In this document: positions 45,060-56,480 of the stretch, in pieces
How the letters are laid out: every line of letters starts with the position of its first letter
Numbering within the stretch: the first letter of the stretch is position 1
Assembly (NCBI GenBank): GCA_009760855.2
Contig: WPIO01000020.1
Location: forward strand, 3,049,501 to 3,113,500
DNA length: 64,000 nucleotides
From: Cristatella mucedo
Taxonomy: Eukaryota; Bryozoa; Phylactolaemata; Cristatellidae
Direction: 5' to 3'
Position numbers and translations under genes: made by a program
The notes under the pieces: generated by a model
Seen by the model: only the letters and a program-made list of their open reading frames with translations
Databases searched by the model: none
What the model was told of the DNA's origin: nothing

Positions 45060-46450
45060 AGACGTAACCGAATAAACGACTATTAATGCAGACAAAGGCT
45101 GTGAGGAACTATTCGGTTTTTAGCTTTTTAAATGTCATATCAGCCGGTGTCATGATGTCACTAAGGAGTGAGTTCTAGGCTTTGGGAGCAAAGGATCTGA
45201 AGGCACGGTCTCAAAAGAATTTGGAGTTCGTTAAATGCACAGCCAAACGAATAAAGTCAGTGGAGCAGATGGTATAATGAGAAAGACGTTTTGCTGATAG
45301 GTAAGCCGGAACTAGAGAATGAAGCCCCAACAATGAATGGCTGAAGCTTGTCTTGTTTTCGATATGCTGCTTGGTTGGGTATTCACACCAACTTTAAGTG
45401 GCTCATAGCTTTAGAAGAAAACCTGCTGGTAGCAAGTTCAGATAAAGTAAGTCTAGATTAGCTGTCACCAATGTGCGGACCAGCCTGGCTGTGGTTTTCT
45501 TACCTAAGCAAGTCCGAAATTGGCTATAGTATGTAGGTGAAGGTAGGCCGACTTCCTGTGCAAATGATCTGGTCATCTAGTGCAAGGTCATTTTGGAAGA
45601 GGATTCTCAGATTCCATGTAGAGGCAACAGAAGATATGCTAGCCGAAAATATTTTGATGATTTGACCATTTTGATGACTAGGCTTTTCAGTATCTGAATG
45701 ACATCAGGCTTGCCCGTAGCTGTCAAGTTGGTCAAATCGTCATTTAGTTTGAGAAAATTTGCTGTCGTTGAGTGCAAATGTTAGCCTTACATGTAGCAAG
45801 GTGGATGAGCGCGTTGGAGATGCTGGTAGGTTGGCAAGAAAGGATCAAAGTGCAAGTACAGCTAAATGTCATCTGGAAAACATTGAAAGCCTAGGTTGTA
45901 CTTAGCGATCAGGTGGGCTAGGTGAAGAGTATACATTGTAAAAAGAAGTGGAACCAGAATAGATCCTGTAAAAAGAAGTGGAACCAGAATAGATCATGCG
46001 ATACCCCATGCTTGAAAGGCTAGCTGGACTATCGTTCGCTGTTGATGCAGGCTTTTAACTGGTCTAATAGTACTCATTCCAATTTTTGACAAGAACACCA
46101 TTAACGAGTCTGGGCAGAAGTTGACTAAGTTCTTCGGGTCCAGTGTTGACTCCTTAATGAAGGCATTGAAACTTTTTTGAAAGATTCTGAAACGAATCTT
46201 AAGGTAAGGGCATATTTATTATGTTATGCAGGACAGCAGTAAATCTAAGCATCTCAGAAGGAGAACAGTTGGTTGGAGGTCTAGAAGACTAATAATCTTC
46301 TTAGACTAAGAGATTAACGTTGAGGTGAGATCAGTGGGGGTAAGTTTGACGATGGTCATTAAGGCAGGGCAAGAGGCAGTGATCAACGACTCCATGAAGG
46401 ATGTTACATTGGAGATGACTCTCTGACCTTGTCTATCCTGCCAGTGAAAA
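45060..46450 (-). pseudogene. LINE A, long decayed copy
   Basis: The plus-strand image of the family is visible throughout: GGAGTGAGTTCTAGGCTTTG (AWNS), GGTCATCTAGTGCAAGGTCA (start of the thumb region), AGTACAGCTAAATGTCATCTGG (YADD, decayed) and AAGAGTATACATTGTAAAAA (FTVYTL). A 30-bp unit beginning TGTAAAAAGAAGTGG is duplicated in tandem at 45937-45996. Heavily mutated. Confidence 0.72.
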
Positions 46451-46683
46451 GCTTATAAGCTATAAACTATAGTACATCTTTGCAACTTGTTGAGGTACAT
46501 ACTTGTGACGTATCCTTATTATAATAAAATCCCTTATAATTACCATAACTCCAGTAATCCATATAATAAACCCAATACTTTATGGATCAATGTCCCTGCT
46601 GGTATCTCACTGAAATATTCATTTTGGATTTTTGTTAGATAACTATTGCTGTATATGTTCATGATTGCTAAATATAAATAAAT

Positions 46684-46853
46684 CCTAGCTGATTAAGCAG
46701 CCTCTTTTTGTATAGCGACAGAAGAGCCTTTATGGCTATCACCACCGCTTGCAGTGGCGATAGAGAATCGCCCACAGCAGGAATCGAACCCACGACCTTG
46801 GGACCGAGGTCGTGAAAGCAACCGCCTTACCTAGTGTGCCATCACGGCTCACC
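46684..46853 (-). repeat. SINE1, full length
   Basis: Minus orientation, all parts present: AGCTGATTAAGCAGCCTC end, ACCACCGCTTGCAGTGGCGA body, GGAATCGAACCCACGACC (B box) and GTGTGCCATCACGGCTCAC head. Confidence 0.92.
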
Positions 46854-46859
46854 TATATA

Positions 46860-47480
46860 AAGTTTTCGACGCTTAGTGAAATGTATAGTAAAAGTAATCA
46901 AACCGAAATCAGTAATGAACTACTGCAGTAATGTGTAAGCAGAGCCACATTTGAAATTTCATGCTGATTGGTCTATGAGTTGTGGAATTTACAAGGCACA
47001 GCTGCAATGTGACTGAAGCCGTTTGAAAGTCACAAGCATGTGCCTCAACAAGCTGCAAAAATGTATGTCGATATACTGAGATTAAGAAAGTTGGTATACT
47101 AGTCGTATACGATACAGAGATCGGCTAACTTGTTATCTGCAGTTATGATGCTTCTAGGTTTACTTTTAGTTAGACATTGTTTGCCTAGTCGTTTATTTTG
47201 AAGCTTTTCTTTGATGTGGAAATCGTCAAAACCTCAGATCCCATGTCTATCCTGTTTGTCTTTTGAAAGGTATCCTGAACAATTATTCGATTGTTGGACC
47301 AATCTTTTCGGTATTTTCTCGGCGTTTACTCCTAAGGTTTGGCGATTCACCGATATTTTTTGTATAAAAGGAAATGCATACTTCGGAGAGGAATATATCC
47401 ATATGTGCATGTGGTCAGATATGCAGAAGTTGTTAATAGTATGAGTTGCATGCGATCTGGGAGCATATTCGATCGAGTCC
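46860..47480. other. Unassigned part of the SPT4 intron
   Basis: No repeat copy recognised. Confidence 0.35.
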
Positions 47481-47487
47481 TCGTAAT

Positions 47488-49170
47488 AATAATAATAATA
47501 CAATTGATGAAGCGCCCTCAGAGAACTCAATCTCTTTCTAGGCGCTTTACATTTGCTGCAAAAGTAATGCGATTGAATGGTAAGTGGTATCATGCTCGAT
47601 AAACTGACAAGAATAGCATGGTTAGGGGTGACATGCACAGGCTCAGCATGCAAGTGTGGTTAGTGGCAGCATGCACCAGTGTCAGCACGCATAAGCACAG
47701 AAAGGACGAATCACAGGGACCCACTAAATGCTGTCACAAATAGGTGTGTTTTAAGTTTTTTTTTAAATGTGGTTAAGTCAGGGGATGTTGTGACTCAAGT
47801 CGGGAGTGAGCTCCAGGCTTTGGGAGCATACGAACTAAAGGCACGGTCTCCAAAGGATTTGAGGTTGCACGAGGTATTGGTGAGCTGTTAGATTCCGAAA
47901 AGCTGGTGGTACGATGCTTGACCTGGTGGGGAGTATATTTGATAGATAGGCTGGAACCAAAGAATAAAGATACCTAAAAGTGAGCGACAAAACCTTGAAG
48001 TCGATCCATTCCTTGACTGGTAGCTAGTGCAAGTCGGAGAGAAGTGGTGTGATGTGGTAACTACAACACCTACGACAGACATGCCTAGCTGCACAGTTTC
48101 GCACCAGCTGTAAGCATCTAATTGCACAGGCCGGTAGACCAATATGCAGTGAGTTACAAAAGTCAAGATGGGATATCACAAATGCATGGACCAACTTATA
48201 TGTGGTATCCCTGTCTAAACAAGCCAGAATTTTAGCAACATCTTGTAGCTGAAAGTAGGCAGACTTGACTGTGGAGCTGATGTGGTCGTCCAATGAAAGG
48301 TCACTTTGGAACATGACACCTAGATTTCGAGCCGATTCAACAGGAGCCGATTTTGAGCGTCAGTCTTTCCTATTTCTGAATCACACTTGGTTTGCCCATA
48401 ACTAGTAAGTTTTATCATCATTTAATTTAAGAACATTTGCCGCCATCCATGTGCAGATGTCATCAATACATGCAGCAAGGGAGTTGAGAGAGTTTGAGGT
48501 GGTCGAAGGCTGGGAGGGATCAAAGCAAAGGTACAACTGAGTGTCATCTGCATAGAAGTGAAAGCCTAGATTGTGCTTGGCAGTCACTTCAGCAAGAGGC
48601 AGAGTATAAACCGTGAAAAGAACCGGACCTAGCACGGAGCCCTGAGGTACCCCATATTTCAGAGGTGCCTTGGATGATCTTTGTTCATTTACATCAATAC
48701 TCTGGAGTCTCCCACTGAGATAGGACCTGAACCATTGCAGAGCAGTGCCAATGATGCCCAGGCCAGATGAGAGGCGCTCTAGAAGAACTTGGTGATCAAT
48801 AATATCAAAAGTTGCCGAAAGATTGAGCAAAACAAGCAGAGATACTCTACCCATTTCTGCATTCCGAAGTAGGTCGTTGTACACCCTAAGCAATGCTGAT
48901 TCTGTGGAGTGAGTAGCTCTAAAACCAGACTGGAACTTACTAGCAAGGTTTGAAGTTTCAGTATATGAGTTCAGCTAGTCTGCCACTACTCGTTTCTGTG
49001 TATTTGATAGGAATGGTAGAAGGGTGACCGGGCAGTAGTTGCTCAAGCTCTGTTGGTTTAGTGTCGCTTTCTTGAGAAGTGGCCTGACAGCATCTTTTTT
49101 GAAAGGTGCTGGGACATGACCTGAAGCTAATGGCATATTAATGATGTTAGTTATGCCTGGTAGCAGCCTG
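47488..49170 (-). pseudogene. LINE A, best RT copy
   Basis: From 49170 downwards: PLASGHVPAPFKKDAVRPLL, SNYCPVTLLPFLSNTQKRVV, ASKFQSGFRATHSTESALL, FDIIDHQVLLERL (motif A), GVPQGSVLGPVLF (motif B), YADDTQLYLCFD (motif C, 48537-48554), AANVLKLNDDK, then the C-terminal domain (SKLVHAFVISHLDFCNSL equivalent) and the 3' UTR with tail at about 47488-47560. The order fits CR1/L2-type RTs. Frame breaks near 48402, 48314 and 48960 make it inactive. No endonuclease part is present, so it is 5' truncated. Confidence 0.92.
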
Positions 49171-49171
49171 T

Positions 49172-49556
49172 GCAAACCTCAAATCCTTTGGAGTCTGTAC
49201 ATTTCTTTCGTACGCTCCCAAAGCCTGGAACTCACTCCCGACTTGCATCACAACGTCCCCTGACTTAACCACATTGAAAAAAACTTAAAAATACATCTAT
49301 TTCTGACAGCATTTAGTGGGTCCCCGTGATTCGTCTTTTCTGTGCTTATGCGTGCGGACACTGGTGCATGCTGCCACTAACCACACTTGCATGCTGACCC
49401 TGTGCATGTCACCCCTAACCATGCTATTCTTATTGTTTATCGAGCATGATTCCACTTACCTTTCAATCACGTTACTTTTGCAGCAAATCTAAAGCACCTA
49501 GAATAGATTGAGTTTTCTGAGGGTGCTTTATGTATGTAGTGTATTATTATTATTGT
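49172..49556 (+). pseudogene. LINE A 3' end
   Basis: Plus orientation, starting at the NLKSFG codons, then APKAWNSLPTCITTSPDLTT, 3' UTR and tail with GGGTGCTTTATGTATGTAGT and (ATT)n. It abuts the minus-oriented copy above 5' end to 5' end at about 49171. Confidence 0.88.
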
Positions 49557-49559
49557 TCG

Positions 49560-50685
49560 AGTATGTGACCTTTGTCGTGAGTGGCGCAATGCTTGTGAGC
49601 CACGAGAACAGGAATCGGCTGCGTATGAAATTCGACAATTATGGGGTCGGTTGGGTAATTGAATTGAGTGCTAAAAATCACCCACTTCAAGAAAGGAACG
49701 ATTTCTAGAATACAGAGTCGGAATGAGGTAGGAAACATCTTAAATAAATCAAGTTTTGGTCCATGGCTGAGGGGGTTGGGCGATTTATTACTGCCACTAT
49801 TGCCAGCTTGCAGTATGCACGACTCTGCGAGTAGAATTACTCTTTCGTATTCAAGGTACTGTTGATTGTGGTATTCTAAAGGACGGTTGTAATTGCCAAT
49901 ATTGGAAGCCAGTTGCTTGGCAGCGTTTAAGTGATGTCAAAATGTTCTTCTGGAACTGGACTGATTTTAGGATATCCGAAACATGTTGCAAAAGTACACT
50001 ATCTCCTCTTGTTGTTTGGCAGTGTATTAACATTCATTGCGGCTTTGTGGTTTGCCACTACATTCTGGAATTCCGGTGCACTGTATTACTGCTATGCTAT
50101 TAAAATAGATATATAAAAATAGCTATAGTGAATAGACAGCAGGATATAGTTAGCACTACAAGTACCCTTATGGATTCAGCAATGGTGGACAGGAAAAAGA
50201 AGAATTTATATATTTTGTCGTTAGGACGTTTAAGTTCGACGTTGGAGGCCCACGTCCGTGTCACTAACCAATGCTGATAGCAGCATTGAGTTGTGTCAGT
50301 AGTAGTTTTGCTACCAACTATAGCTATATCAGCACTAGATTGCTACATCTGCTATGATTCCCTCCCCTGACAAATATTGATGATAATGCTTTGAAAGTGC
50401 CTGCGGCAGTTTCATTACATTTATGGTATGATCATTAAGCATGGCAAGGCCATATACAGGCCGAGCACAAGGATGACCTAATTACTGGTTGGGATGCTGA
50501 CAGTCACTGGGCACCTCCCAAAGTCATCACTGGCCCTCGAACACTGTATATACAATGTATGTTCCCAGCATGTGTAAAGCACTACTAAGTTTTAGGCCGA
50601 CATTAGCACTAAAATACTGGATGTCCGGGACCCCATTAGCAGTGTATAAATCTGGCTGACAAAGCAAACTTATGAACGTTTTGCT
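49560..50685. other. Unassigned part of the SPT4 intron
   Basis: No gene or repeat copy recognised. Confidence 0.35.
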
Positions 50686-50689
50686 AAAC

Positions 50690-51060
50690 TAGTTTATTCT
50701 GCTGCTTTTTTGCACCCGATGGAAGATGCTGACACGCACACGTCAGTAGCTGGGGAATGGGCTACTCTTAACGAATGACGGATTTGTTGTATTAAGGTAT
50801 TCAGTTGCTCCTGATTGCTGCCGTGCTGCGCTATCGTCTGACTAAACCCAAATTCCACTCGTAGGGCTTCTGGTGATCGTCTGGCCGAGCCCATTTTGAA
50901 CTTTCTAGCTTCCGAGTGATGCTATAGACTAGCCCATATCTATTCAGTTGGTTTTGTCGTTTAGAGAACAGCGAATTCGCTAATCCCACGCCGTCGTCCA
51001 ATCTCACGATTGCTATAGCCTGTTAGATGCAGAACTGTCAACATTCTCTTACATAGGCAT
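50690..51060 (-). pseudogene. Possible Tc1/mariner helix-turn-helix relic
   Basis: From 51055 downward the minus strand reads MLTVLHLTGYSNREIGRRRG then ISEFAVL, resembling the N-terminal helix-turn-helix of Tc1-type transposases (G.S..EI..R.G.S...V). The next frame with MGSARRSPEALRVEF is not clearly transposase. No catalytic motifs seen. Confidence 0.35.
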
Positions 51061-51064
51061 GCAG

Positions 51065-51955
51065 TGTTTCACACCCCCGAATCTAGCAGCTACAGGTGGT
51101 CGAACCGAAAGTATGGATAGTGGATGGACATAAGTGTAACCCTGGCTGACATAGTAAATGTTGTGAAACCCCGAAAGATGCCAACACCTTTCTAAATGGC
51201 GAACCCCCAAACTAGAATGGTTCAGTTTTAGCACTTGATGTAATAGGATTGTGAACTGGGCCGTTACAGCTGCCTACGAGAATGCGCTTAGATGACTTCC
51301 GGATGGCCGGAGTTCCGAGGCTCTTTTCGGCTTTGGTTGTGCTCTGGCCAGCCCAAAACTGAAAATTTGTCTGGGCTGTGGGAGCTTTTGCTACTGAGTG
51401 TAAATAGCTGCAACATGTTTCTCAAACTAAGGAGTATATGCCCTTGCTGGTACGATTGCAACCGGAAAGAAAATGGGCAATGACTCGAAAGTATAGAAGT
51501 ATAGAAAAATCTTGAGTTCTGCATTAACTGGAATGTAGTTATCAGCTATGCTACATGAATCGTGACTATTTTAATTACTACTAGTTGTTTTGCTAGACAT
51601 GCACTAAAAAAAACTCGTTTGTTTGGCAAGACTCTTGGGCATATGCTGCTCTTTTTGCATTGCTTAGTAAACCTTGAAGTAATTAGCTATACAAGTTTCT
51701 TTCCTCTGTATGCATTTTTACCGACAGAAATTTGTTACTAGACTCGAAATGTCTGCCTAAAGCTATGCTCAAATCGCGACAATTGATGAAAGTATCCTAC
51801 TGTGCCCCTGTTGTTTATGGAGGACCAAGAGCAGTGTGACCTATTTATTACGTTTATCTACGGGCATACCTCGTTTCCTTGCAGTTTGTCGTGAAAATTT
51901 TTCTGTTCCAGCTCTTGGAGTGCCTACTCATAATCCTTGATAATGATTTCGTCGT
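51065..51955. other. Unassigned end of the SPT4 intron
   Basis: No repeat copy recognised. The acceptor region has an ordinary pyrimidine tract. Confidence 0.35.
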
Positions 51956-51959
51956 TTAG

Positions 51960-52081
51960 GCACCATGGTGAAAGGCTGCTATGCTATATCAGTAACTGGA
52001 CGACTTCCTCCTGATGTCATTCGTGATCTGCGTGCTAAAGGAATTGTCTACAGAACCCGTGACACAAGTCAGAAGTCGTAG
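51960..52081 (+). CDS. SPT4: SPT4 terminal coding exon
   Basis: Acceptor TTCGTCGTTTAG/G. With the last base of the previous exon it reads GTMVKGCYAISVTGRLPPDV, then RDLRAKGIVYRTRD and ends TSQKS with TAG at 52079-52081. GxYA(I/V)SVTGRLP, the (L/I)xx(R/K)G(I/V)xYxxRD block and the short tail are the conserved C-terminus of SPT4. The length matches the family. Downstream no AATAAA occurs close by; an ATTAAA lies near 52617. The three exons found together give 94 residues. Confidence 0.95.
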
Positions 52082-52084
52082 GCA

Positions 52085-54250
52085 TGCCTGCTGGCACGAT
52101 TATTGGTATTGTTATTGGAACATGTCAAGCTCATTATGTACTAGCTTTCCTCCAACTGGATGCCCACTACTGAAGGCTCGGTTGATTTGATGATGCATCT
52201 GCAGATGGTTATGGAATGAACGACGTGAAGTAGATGATTCCAATGTTGCATCACTGTAGCTCTGCATTAGAATCAGTATGCCCATATGCTGTATATAAAG
52301 AAAAGATATATTTGCCATTCCTCTTGCTGTTTTAATCGAGCCATACCTGTGCGGGCTAGCAATGGCATGTGACAAGTTATATTTCTGGTATGACATCTTA
52401 ATGTCAAAGATATGGCAGCATTTTAAGTGTACATCAAGTATTGCATTCTAACCGAGAGAAAAACGAGCTATATATACTAGCCAGCATTGATCTTGGACCT
52501 CACATCAATGGCCGTTTTCAGATACATGTTGCAAGAAAATGTTAACTGAGCATGCTGAGTTAGCTCCATTACCAAGAATGGCTTAGGATATATGTAGTGT
52601 ATAAGCCGACGGCAACCATTAAAAGCTTGCTCGTGTGTCTTCTAGCGGCTTGTGTACTCGTGGTCTCAAGAGCTTTTGCACTCCCGGTCTCGTCTGAAAG
52701 CACGAAATACATGTTTTAAGTATCGTAGCGGGATGAATATAGCAGCAAGTCCTCGTACCTCTTGCACTGACATAGGTGCCCATCACTTACAGTTGCACAC
52801 TTTGCACATCTTAGGACAGCTGTCCTGTATGTTCGATATTGTAGAGCAGCCATTTTTGTATGCAGGGCATAACCACGTGTCATCTCTTGCGGCCGAGCAG
52901 TTCACTGCAGTTGAAATACATTCGTGCAGTGATTGGTAATGACATTTCAACATATTTAACATACAGCTCAAAGTGTAAAGGGCAGGAGCAGTGCAATTGC
53001 CACCCCCTCTGCTCCGCCCCTGTCCTTTGCCCCCGACCTGAAAAACCTGGCTTCGCCCCTGCATTAAGGTACTTATTTAGCTGTTCAAAGCAAAGACCGA
53101 AAGCACTTTCAAAAATGGCCAGGCGACGGCCGACATTGCGAACCTTTCTGCTAGTTAATGAGACTGGAGTGATTTGAAGGACCAGTGCACGCGAGCTACA
53201 GCAGCCTTACGGTGTCGTCAAGACCGCGAGGCTTTCAGAAACTCGAATTTGCTTAAGCCCTCGCCTAGATTAGCTCGCCAAACTCTATGTAAGGCTCTAC
53301 GATGAAGATAGTCGCTGGGTAATTAAGGTGTCCCACTTCTGGCCGAAATTACTTTTTTTCCGTTAGGCTGCCGTGATCCAAGGGTGTCCACATCGGAATC
53401 GTCTAAGGGCAGTTAAGGTGCATACGACTGCCCAGTCGTACGGTGGGCTTGACGGTAGCGACATCTGCTGGTGATTTATATATTGGTAGGCGGCTGTTAT
53501 GTCAGCCCAAGGCAGAGAAGGTCACTGTCGCAGCACTGCGTAACAGGATGGTCAGCCAAATCCATTTATTAATGCACCGGCTTGAGATCCGTTTAATGAC
53601 TTAGAGAAAAGCTGGTCAAAAGTCAAGGTCAAGCATGTGTAGCCCTTAACCTCAACGGTTGCTTGCAGCACCGATGCAATGTAATCAGAAGTTTAAGGAG
53701 CAGAAGCGACATCGCGATCGTAGCGTCAACCCAGACACCGTTGACCCCCAGAGACAGGATATTACTAGCTCGCAAGAATTTCATCAACAATCATCCGTCG
53801 GTGAGCACTGGGCACTATCTGAATGCTAGAATGAGCCGCCGAGGAGAATGAGCAGCTGTTGCCAAAGGACCTTGACCCCATATTCATAAAAGAAAGCACG
53901 AAGACGAAAGTCTTGCTCGAGAATCTTAATTCTCGTCGCACTGATTGTAGCAGCTGCAGGTGCCGCCGCCGCGACATTTCCACTGAGACGTAAAAGCTGA
54001 TCACGTGTCTCACCCGGTGACAAAAATGGCAGTTTAGATGAAAAGCTAACCGGGAGGGGTAAGTAATCGTATGCTTAGTGGAAGTAATGGCTCTCGCTCA
54101 AAGCAAAGCCGCGGTAGATTCTGATTCGTGAGAATGGCTATCGCTTTTGGCACTTTTAACTCTTTTTCGCCTAACAGTACGACATGTCACTTACCCTCGA
54201 TTATGGGAGCGGAGCCATAGCATCGTGCTGCTTGCTCAGGCAGAAATAGG
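52085..54250. other. SPT4 3' flank and intergenic DNA
   Basis: The first part is probably 3' UTR. No repeat family copy or further exon recognised. Open frames at 53663-54013 on both strands lack motifs. Confidence 0.35.
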
Positions 54251-54251
54251 A

Positions 54252-54411
54252 GGAAATGTAATGTATCTCCCATAAAGACCAAGTGGGTGTTACGCAGGAG
54301 AGTTTCGCATAGTCAGTCGCCAAAGGTCTTTAAGCGGTGGAATGGAGCAGCTAATTTATTTTCCATACAGGACCTGAGGGCACGAGGAGGCTGAAACTGG
54401 TGCAACAGTTC
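54252..54411 (-). pseudogene. LINE B 3' end, outer part of an interrupted copy
   Basis: Plus-strand image: TGTAATGTATCTCCCATAAA (tail), GTGTTACGCAGGAGAGTTTC, then GACCTGAGGGCACGAGGAGG (ALRS region reversed) and GCAACAGTTCAGCTA. Continues at 54597 after a SINE1 insertion. The middle of the C-terminal domain is deleted. Confidence 0.75.
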
Positions 54412-54596
54412 AGCTAATGGCTCGCTAGGTAAGGCGATTGCTTTTCACGACCTCGGCCCCAAGGTCGTGGGTTCGAATCCTGTGGTAGGCGATCCTTTAT
54501 CGCCACTGCAAGCGGCGGTGATAGCCGTCAAGGCTCTTCTGTCGCTATACAAAAAGTGGCTGTTAAATCAGATGGTATTTATTTATTTATTATTTA
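54412..54596 (+). repeat. SINE1 inserted in LINE B
   Basis: Head CTCGCTAGGTAAGGCGATTG, B box GGTTCGAATCC, CCACTGCAAGCGGCGGTGAT and end GTGGCTGTTAAATCAG, followed by an (ATTT)n tail to 54604. It splits the minus-strand LINE B codons LAPSYL and AELL. Confidence 0.88.
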
Positions 54597-54782
54597 TTTA
54601 TTTAGGTACGAAGGAGCCAAGCTGTAGCGGGCCTTATGGGTCAGCGTAAGAGCTTCGCTCTGTATCAGTTGATCGCTCGGCAGCCATTCTAGCTCTTTTA
54701 GCAAAGGAGATGCATGGTCAAACCTCTGCGTTAAGATCGTAATAGAGAATGCATACGCCAGCCTACGACAGTGCCGCACCCA
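54597..54782 (-). pseudogene. LINE B, inner part of the interrupted copy
   Basis: From 54782 down: WVRHCRRLAYAFSITIL, FDHASPLLKELEWLPSDQLI and LTLTHKARYSLAPSYL, the LINE B C-terminal domain. The upstream side meets a plus-oriented LINE B copy at 54783. Confidence 0.8.
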
Positions 54783-55235
54783 GAGCAAAGTTCTTACGCT
54801 GATCCACAAGGCCTGCCACGGCTTGGCTCCTTCGTACCTAGCTGAACTGCTGCATAAGTTTCAGCCTGTTCTCGCCCTCAGGTCCCGTGTGGACAATAAA
54901 TTAGCTGTCCCATTCCTCCGCTTAAAGACAGTTGGCGACAGAAGCTTTAGCTCTGCAGGTCCTAGACTGTGGAACTCGCTTCCACAATTCTTACGCAACG
55001 ACAACTACTCTCCAACTGCCGACTGTGGCACATCTTTTTCAGCGGTCCTGAGCTGCTACTTCTATGCTACTCACTACCTCAACTGCTCTCCTGACTCTGC
55101 TATGCTTCCCACTTTCTCTTTGTTGCGTGAGACGAAGTCTGTTGGCTACCGAATGCGTACCGAAAGCCGCTCAGGCTGTGAGTGCGCTATAAAAAACTCT
55201 CCTGCGTAACACTCACGTTGTCTTTATGGAAGCTC
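54783..55235 (+). pseudogene. LINE B C-terminal domain and 3' end, best copy
   Basis: One open frame reads SKVLTLIHKACHGLAPSYLA, ELLHKFQPVLALRS, AVPFLRLKTVGDRSFSSAGP, RLWNSLPQFLRND, then SVGYRMRTESRSGCECAIKN and stops at 55209. The GDRSFSSAGPRLWNSLP block is common to CR1/L2/Rex-like RT C-termini, but the rest differs from LINE A. 5' truncated; a LINE A in minus orientation begins immediately after it. Confidence 0.85.
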
Positions 55236-55615
55236 GGTTAATAATAATAATAATAATAATGTACTTGATAAAGCGCCCTCAGAGAACTTAATCTCTTTCT
55301 AGGCGCTTTACATTTGCTGCAAAAGGAAATGCAATTGAATGGTGAGTCAAATCATGCTTGAAAAACAAACAAAATGAATAACATGGTTAGGGGTGACATG
55401 CACAGGGTCAGCATGCAAATGTGGTTAGTTGCAGCATGCACAGTGTCAGCACGCATAAGTACGTGAAGGACGAATCACAGGGACCCACTAAATGCTGTCC
55501 TAAATAGGTGTGTTTTTAAGTTCCTTTTAAATGTGGTCAGGTCAGGGGATGTTCTGACGCAGGTCGGGAGGGAGTTCCAGGCTTTGGGAGCATACGAACT
55601 AAATGCACGGGGTTA
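55236..55615 (-). pseudogene. LINE A 3' end
   Basis: (AAT)n at 55240-55260, tail hairpin (GATAAAGCGCCCTCAGAGAA, CTTTCTAGGCGCTTTACATT), 3' UTR and the AWNSLP codons on the minus strand. It ends where GGTTAGATTAACCTCTG begins. Confidence 0.9.
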
Positions 55616-55706
55616 GATTAACCTCTGCAGACAGAGTTGTTGATTAAACGTTGTCGAGTTCGGTAGTGCTCCGAGTGCTCCAAGTCGTTTGCTGTTTAGC
55701 ATTACG

Positions 55707-55709
<3 letters not shown>

Positions 55710-55762
<53 letters not shown>

Positions 55763-55810
55763 GACACACGCAGACACACGCAGACACACGCAGACACACG
55801 CAGACACACA
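55710..55810. repeat. (CA)n microsatellite and 10-bp tandem repeat
   Basis: About 50 bp of CA (55710-55758) followed by five units of CAGACACACG (55761-55810, last one diverged). Confidence 0.95.
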
Positions 55811-55814
55811 CGCA

Positions 55815-56060
55815 CACTCACAAAACACTGGGATTTGCAAACTATGGGCCATGCAGCCATATTCATAGCCATTTGGAATTGTTTTCTTAGTGTCGTTCAT
55901 GTATCGTATTCAGATGACACTTGGTAGTCTATTCAGAGGGTGAGGCGTACGAAAGGGAGAACTTATGTATCTCCCACGTATACCTCAGAGCTAAGCAGCC
56001 TCGGTTTGGTTTAATGAATAGAGTTCATCCAACGCTGCGTCTTTCGCTTTGCCATTCCCA
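55815..56060. other. Unassigned DNA downstream of the CAP gene
   Basis: If the CAP gene ends at 56069 this is its 3' UTR and flank. No clear minus-strand AATAAA was seen. Confidence 0.35.
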
Positions 56061-56068
56061 CTAGTGAC

Positions 56069-56100
56069 TCAGGCCGTCTGTCCACCGATGGAGCAGTCAT
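56069..56100 (-). CDS. CAP-EGF protein, putative terminal exon
   Basis: Acceptor (minus) GAGCCTTCAG/ATGAC. With the carried-over G it reads DDCSIGGQTA and stops at 56069-56071. The phase fits the EGF exon. A Cys here could belong to a second cysteine-rich module or be chance, so this exon is weaker than the other five. Confidence 0.55.
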
Positions 56101-56225
56101 CTGAAGGCTCAACTAGGTTGGAGTAACGCGTGAAAACGAGCTGGCGTCGAGTGTGCATCCAACAGAGCAGCAACTCAAATACTCGCAGCCCAGACAAGTA
56201 CGATACGTTGTGGTATTTCGCTTAC

Positions 56226-56324
56226 CCCGGCACAAGTCACCGAAGTGGAAGCTTGCCGAGCAGCGGCACTTACAAGTGCTCAAATCTAGGACGCCTCCGT
56301 TGTAGCACGCTTTGCCACCGCAGT
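56226..56324 (-). CDS. CAP-EGF protein, EGF-like exon
   Basis: Acceptor TTTTCTCTCAG/AC and donor GGG/GTAAGC on the minus strand. Reads DCGGKACYNGGVLDLSTC then KCRCSASFHFGDLCR: six cysteines spaced C-x4-C-x10-C-x-C-x-C-x10-C, an EGF-like pattern with the NGG, STC.C.C and G..C landmarks. CAP proteins with EGF modules include CLEC18 in vertebrates and several invertebrate secreted proteins. Phase 1 on both sides, the usual phase of shuffled EGF exons. Confidence 0.92.
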
Positions 56325-56480
56325 CTGAGAGAAAAGAGAATGCAAGGTCAAGGCCGCAGAAGTGCACGTACAAGTAGCTTGCATCAAACGGGCGGCTGAC
56401 GACAGCCTTTAGAAGACTGCCGAGTGTGCAAAAAATGTGCCGGAAACCAAGCGAATAGCTGTCAGAGACAGAATGCTTAC

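Larger units (their letters stand above)
42777..51959 (+). other. 9.2-kb SPT4 intron
   Basis: GTACGT donor and GTCGTTTAG acceptor. It contains at least eight recognisable SINE/LINE pieces plus other relics listed separately. No internal host exon is needed, because the flanking exons are contiguous in the SPT4 family. Confidence 0.85.
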
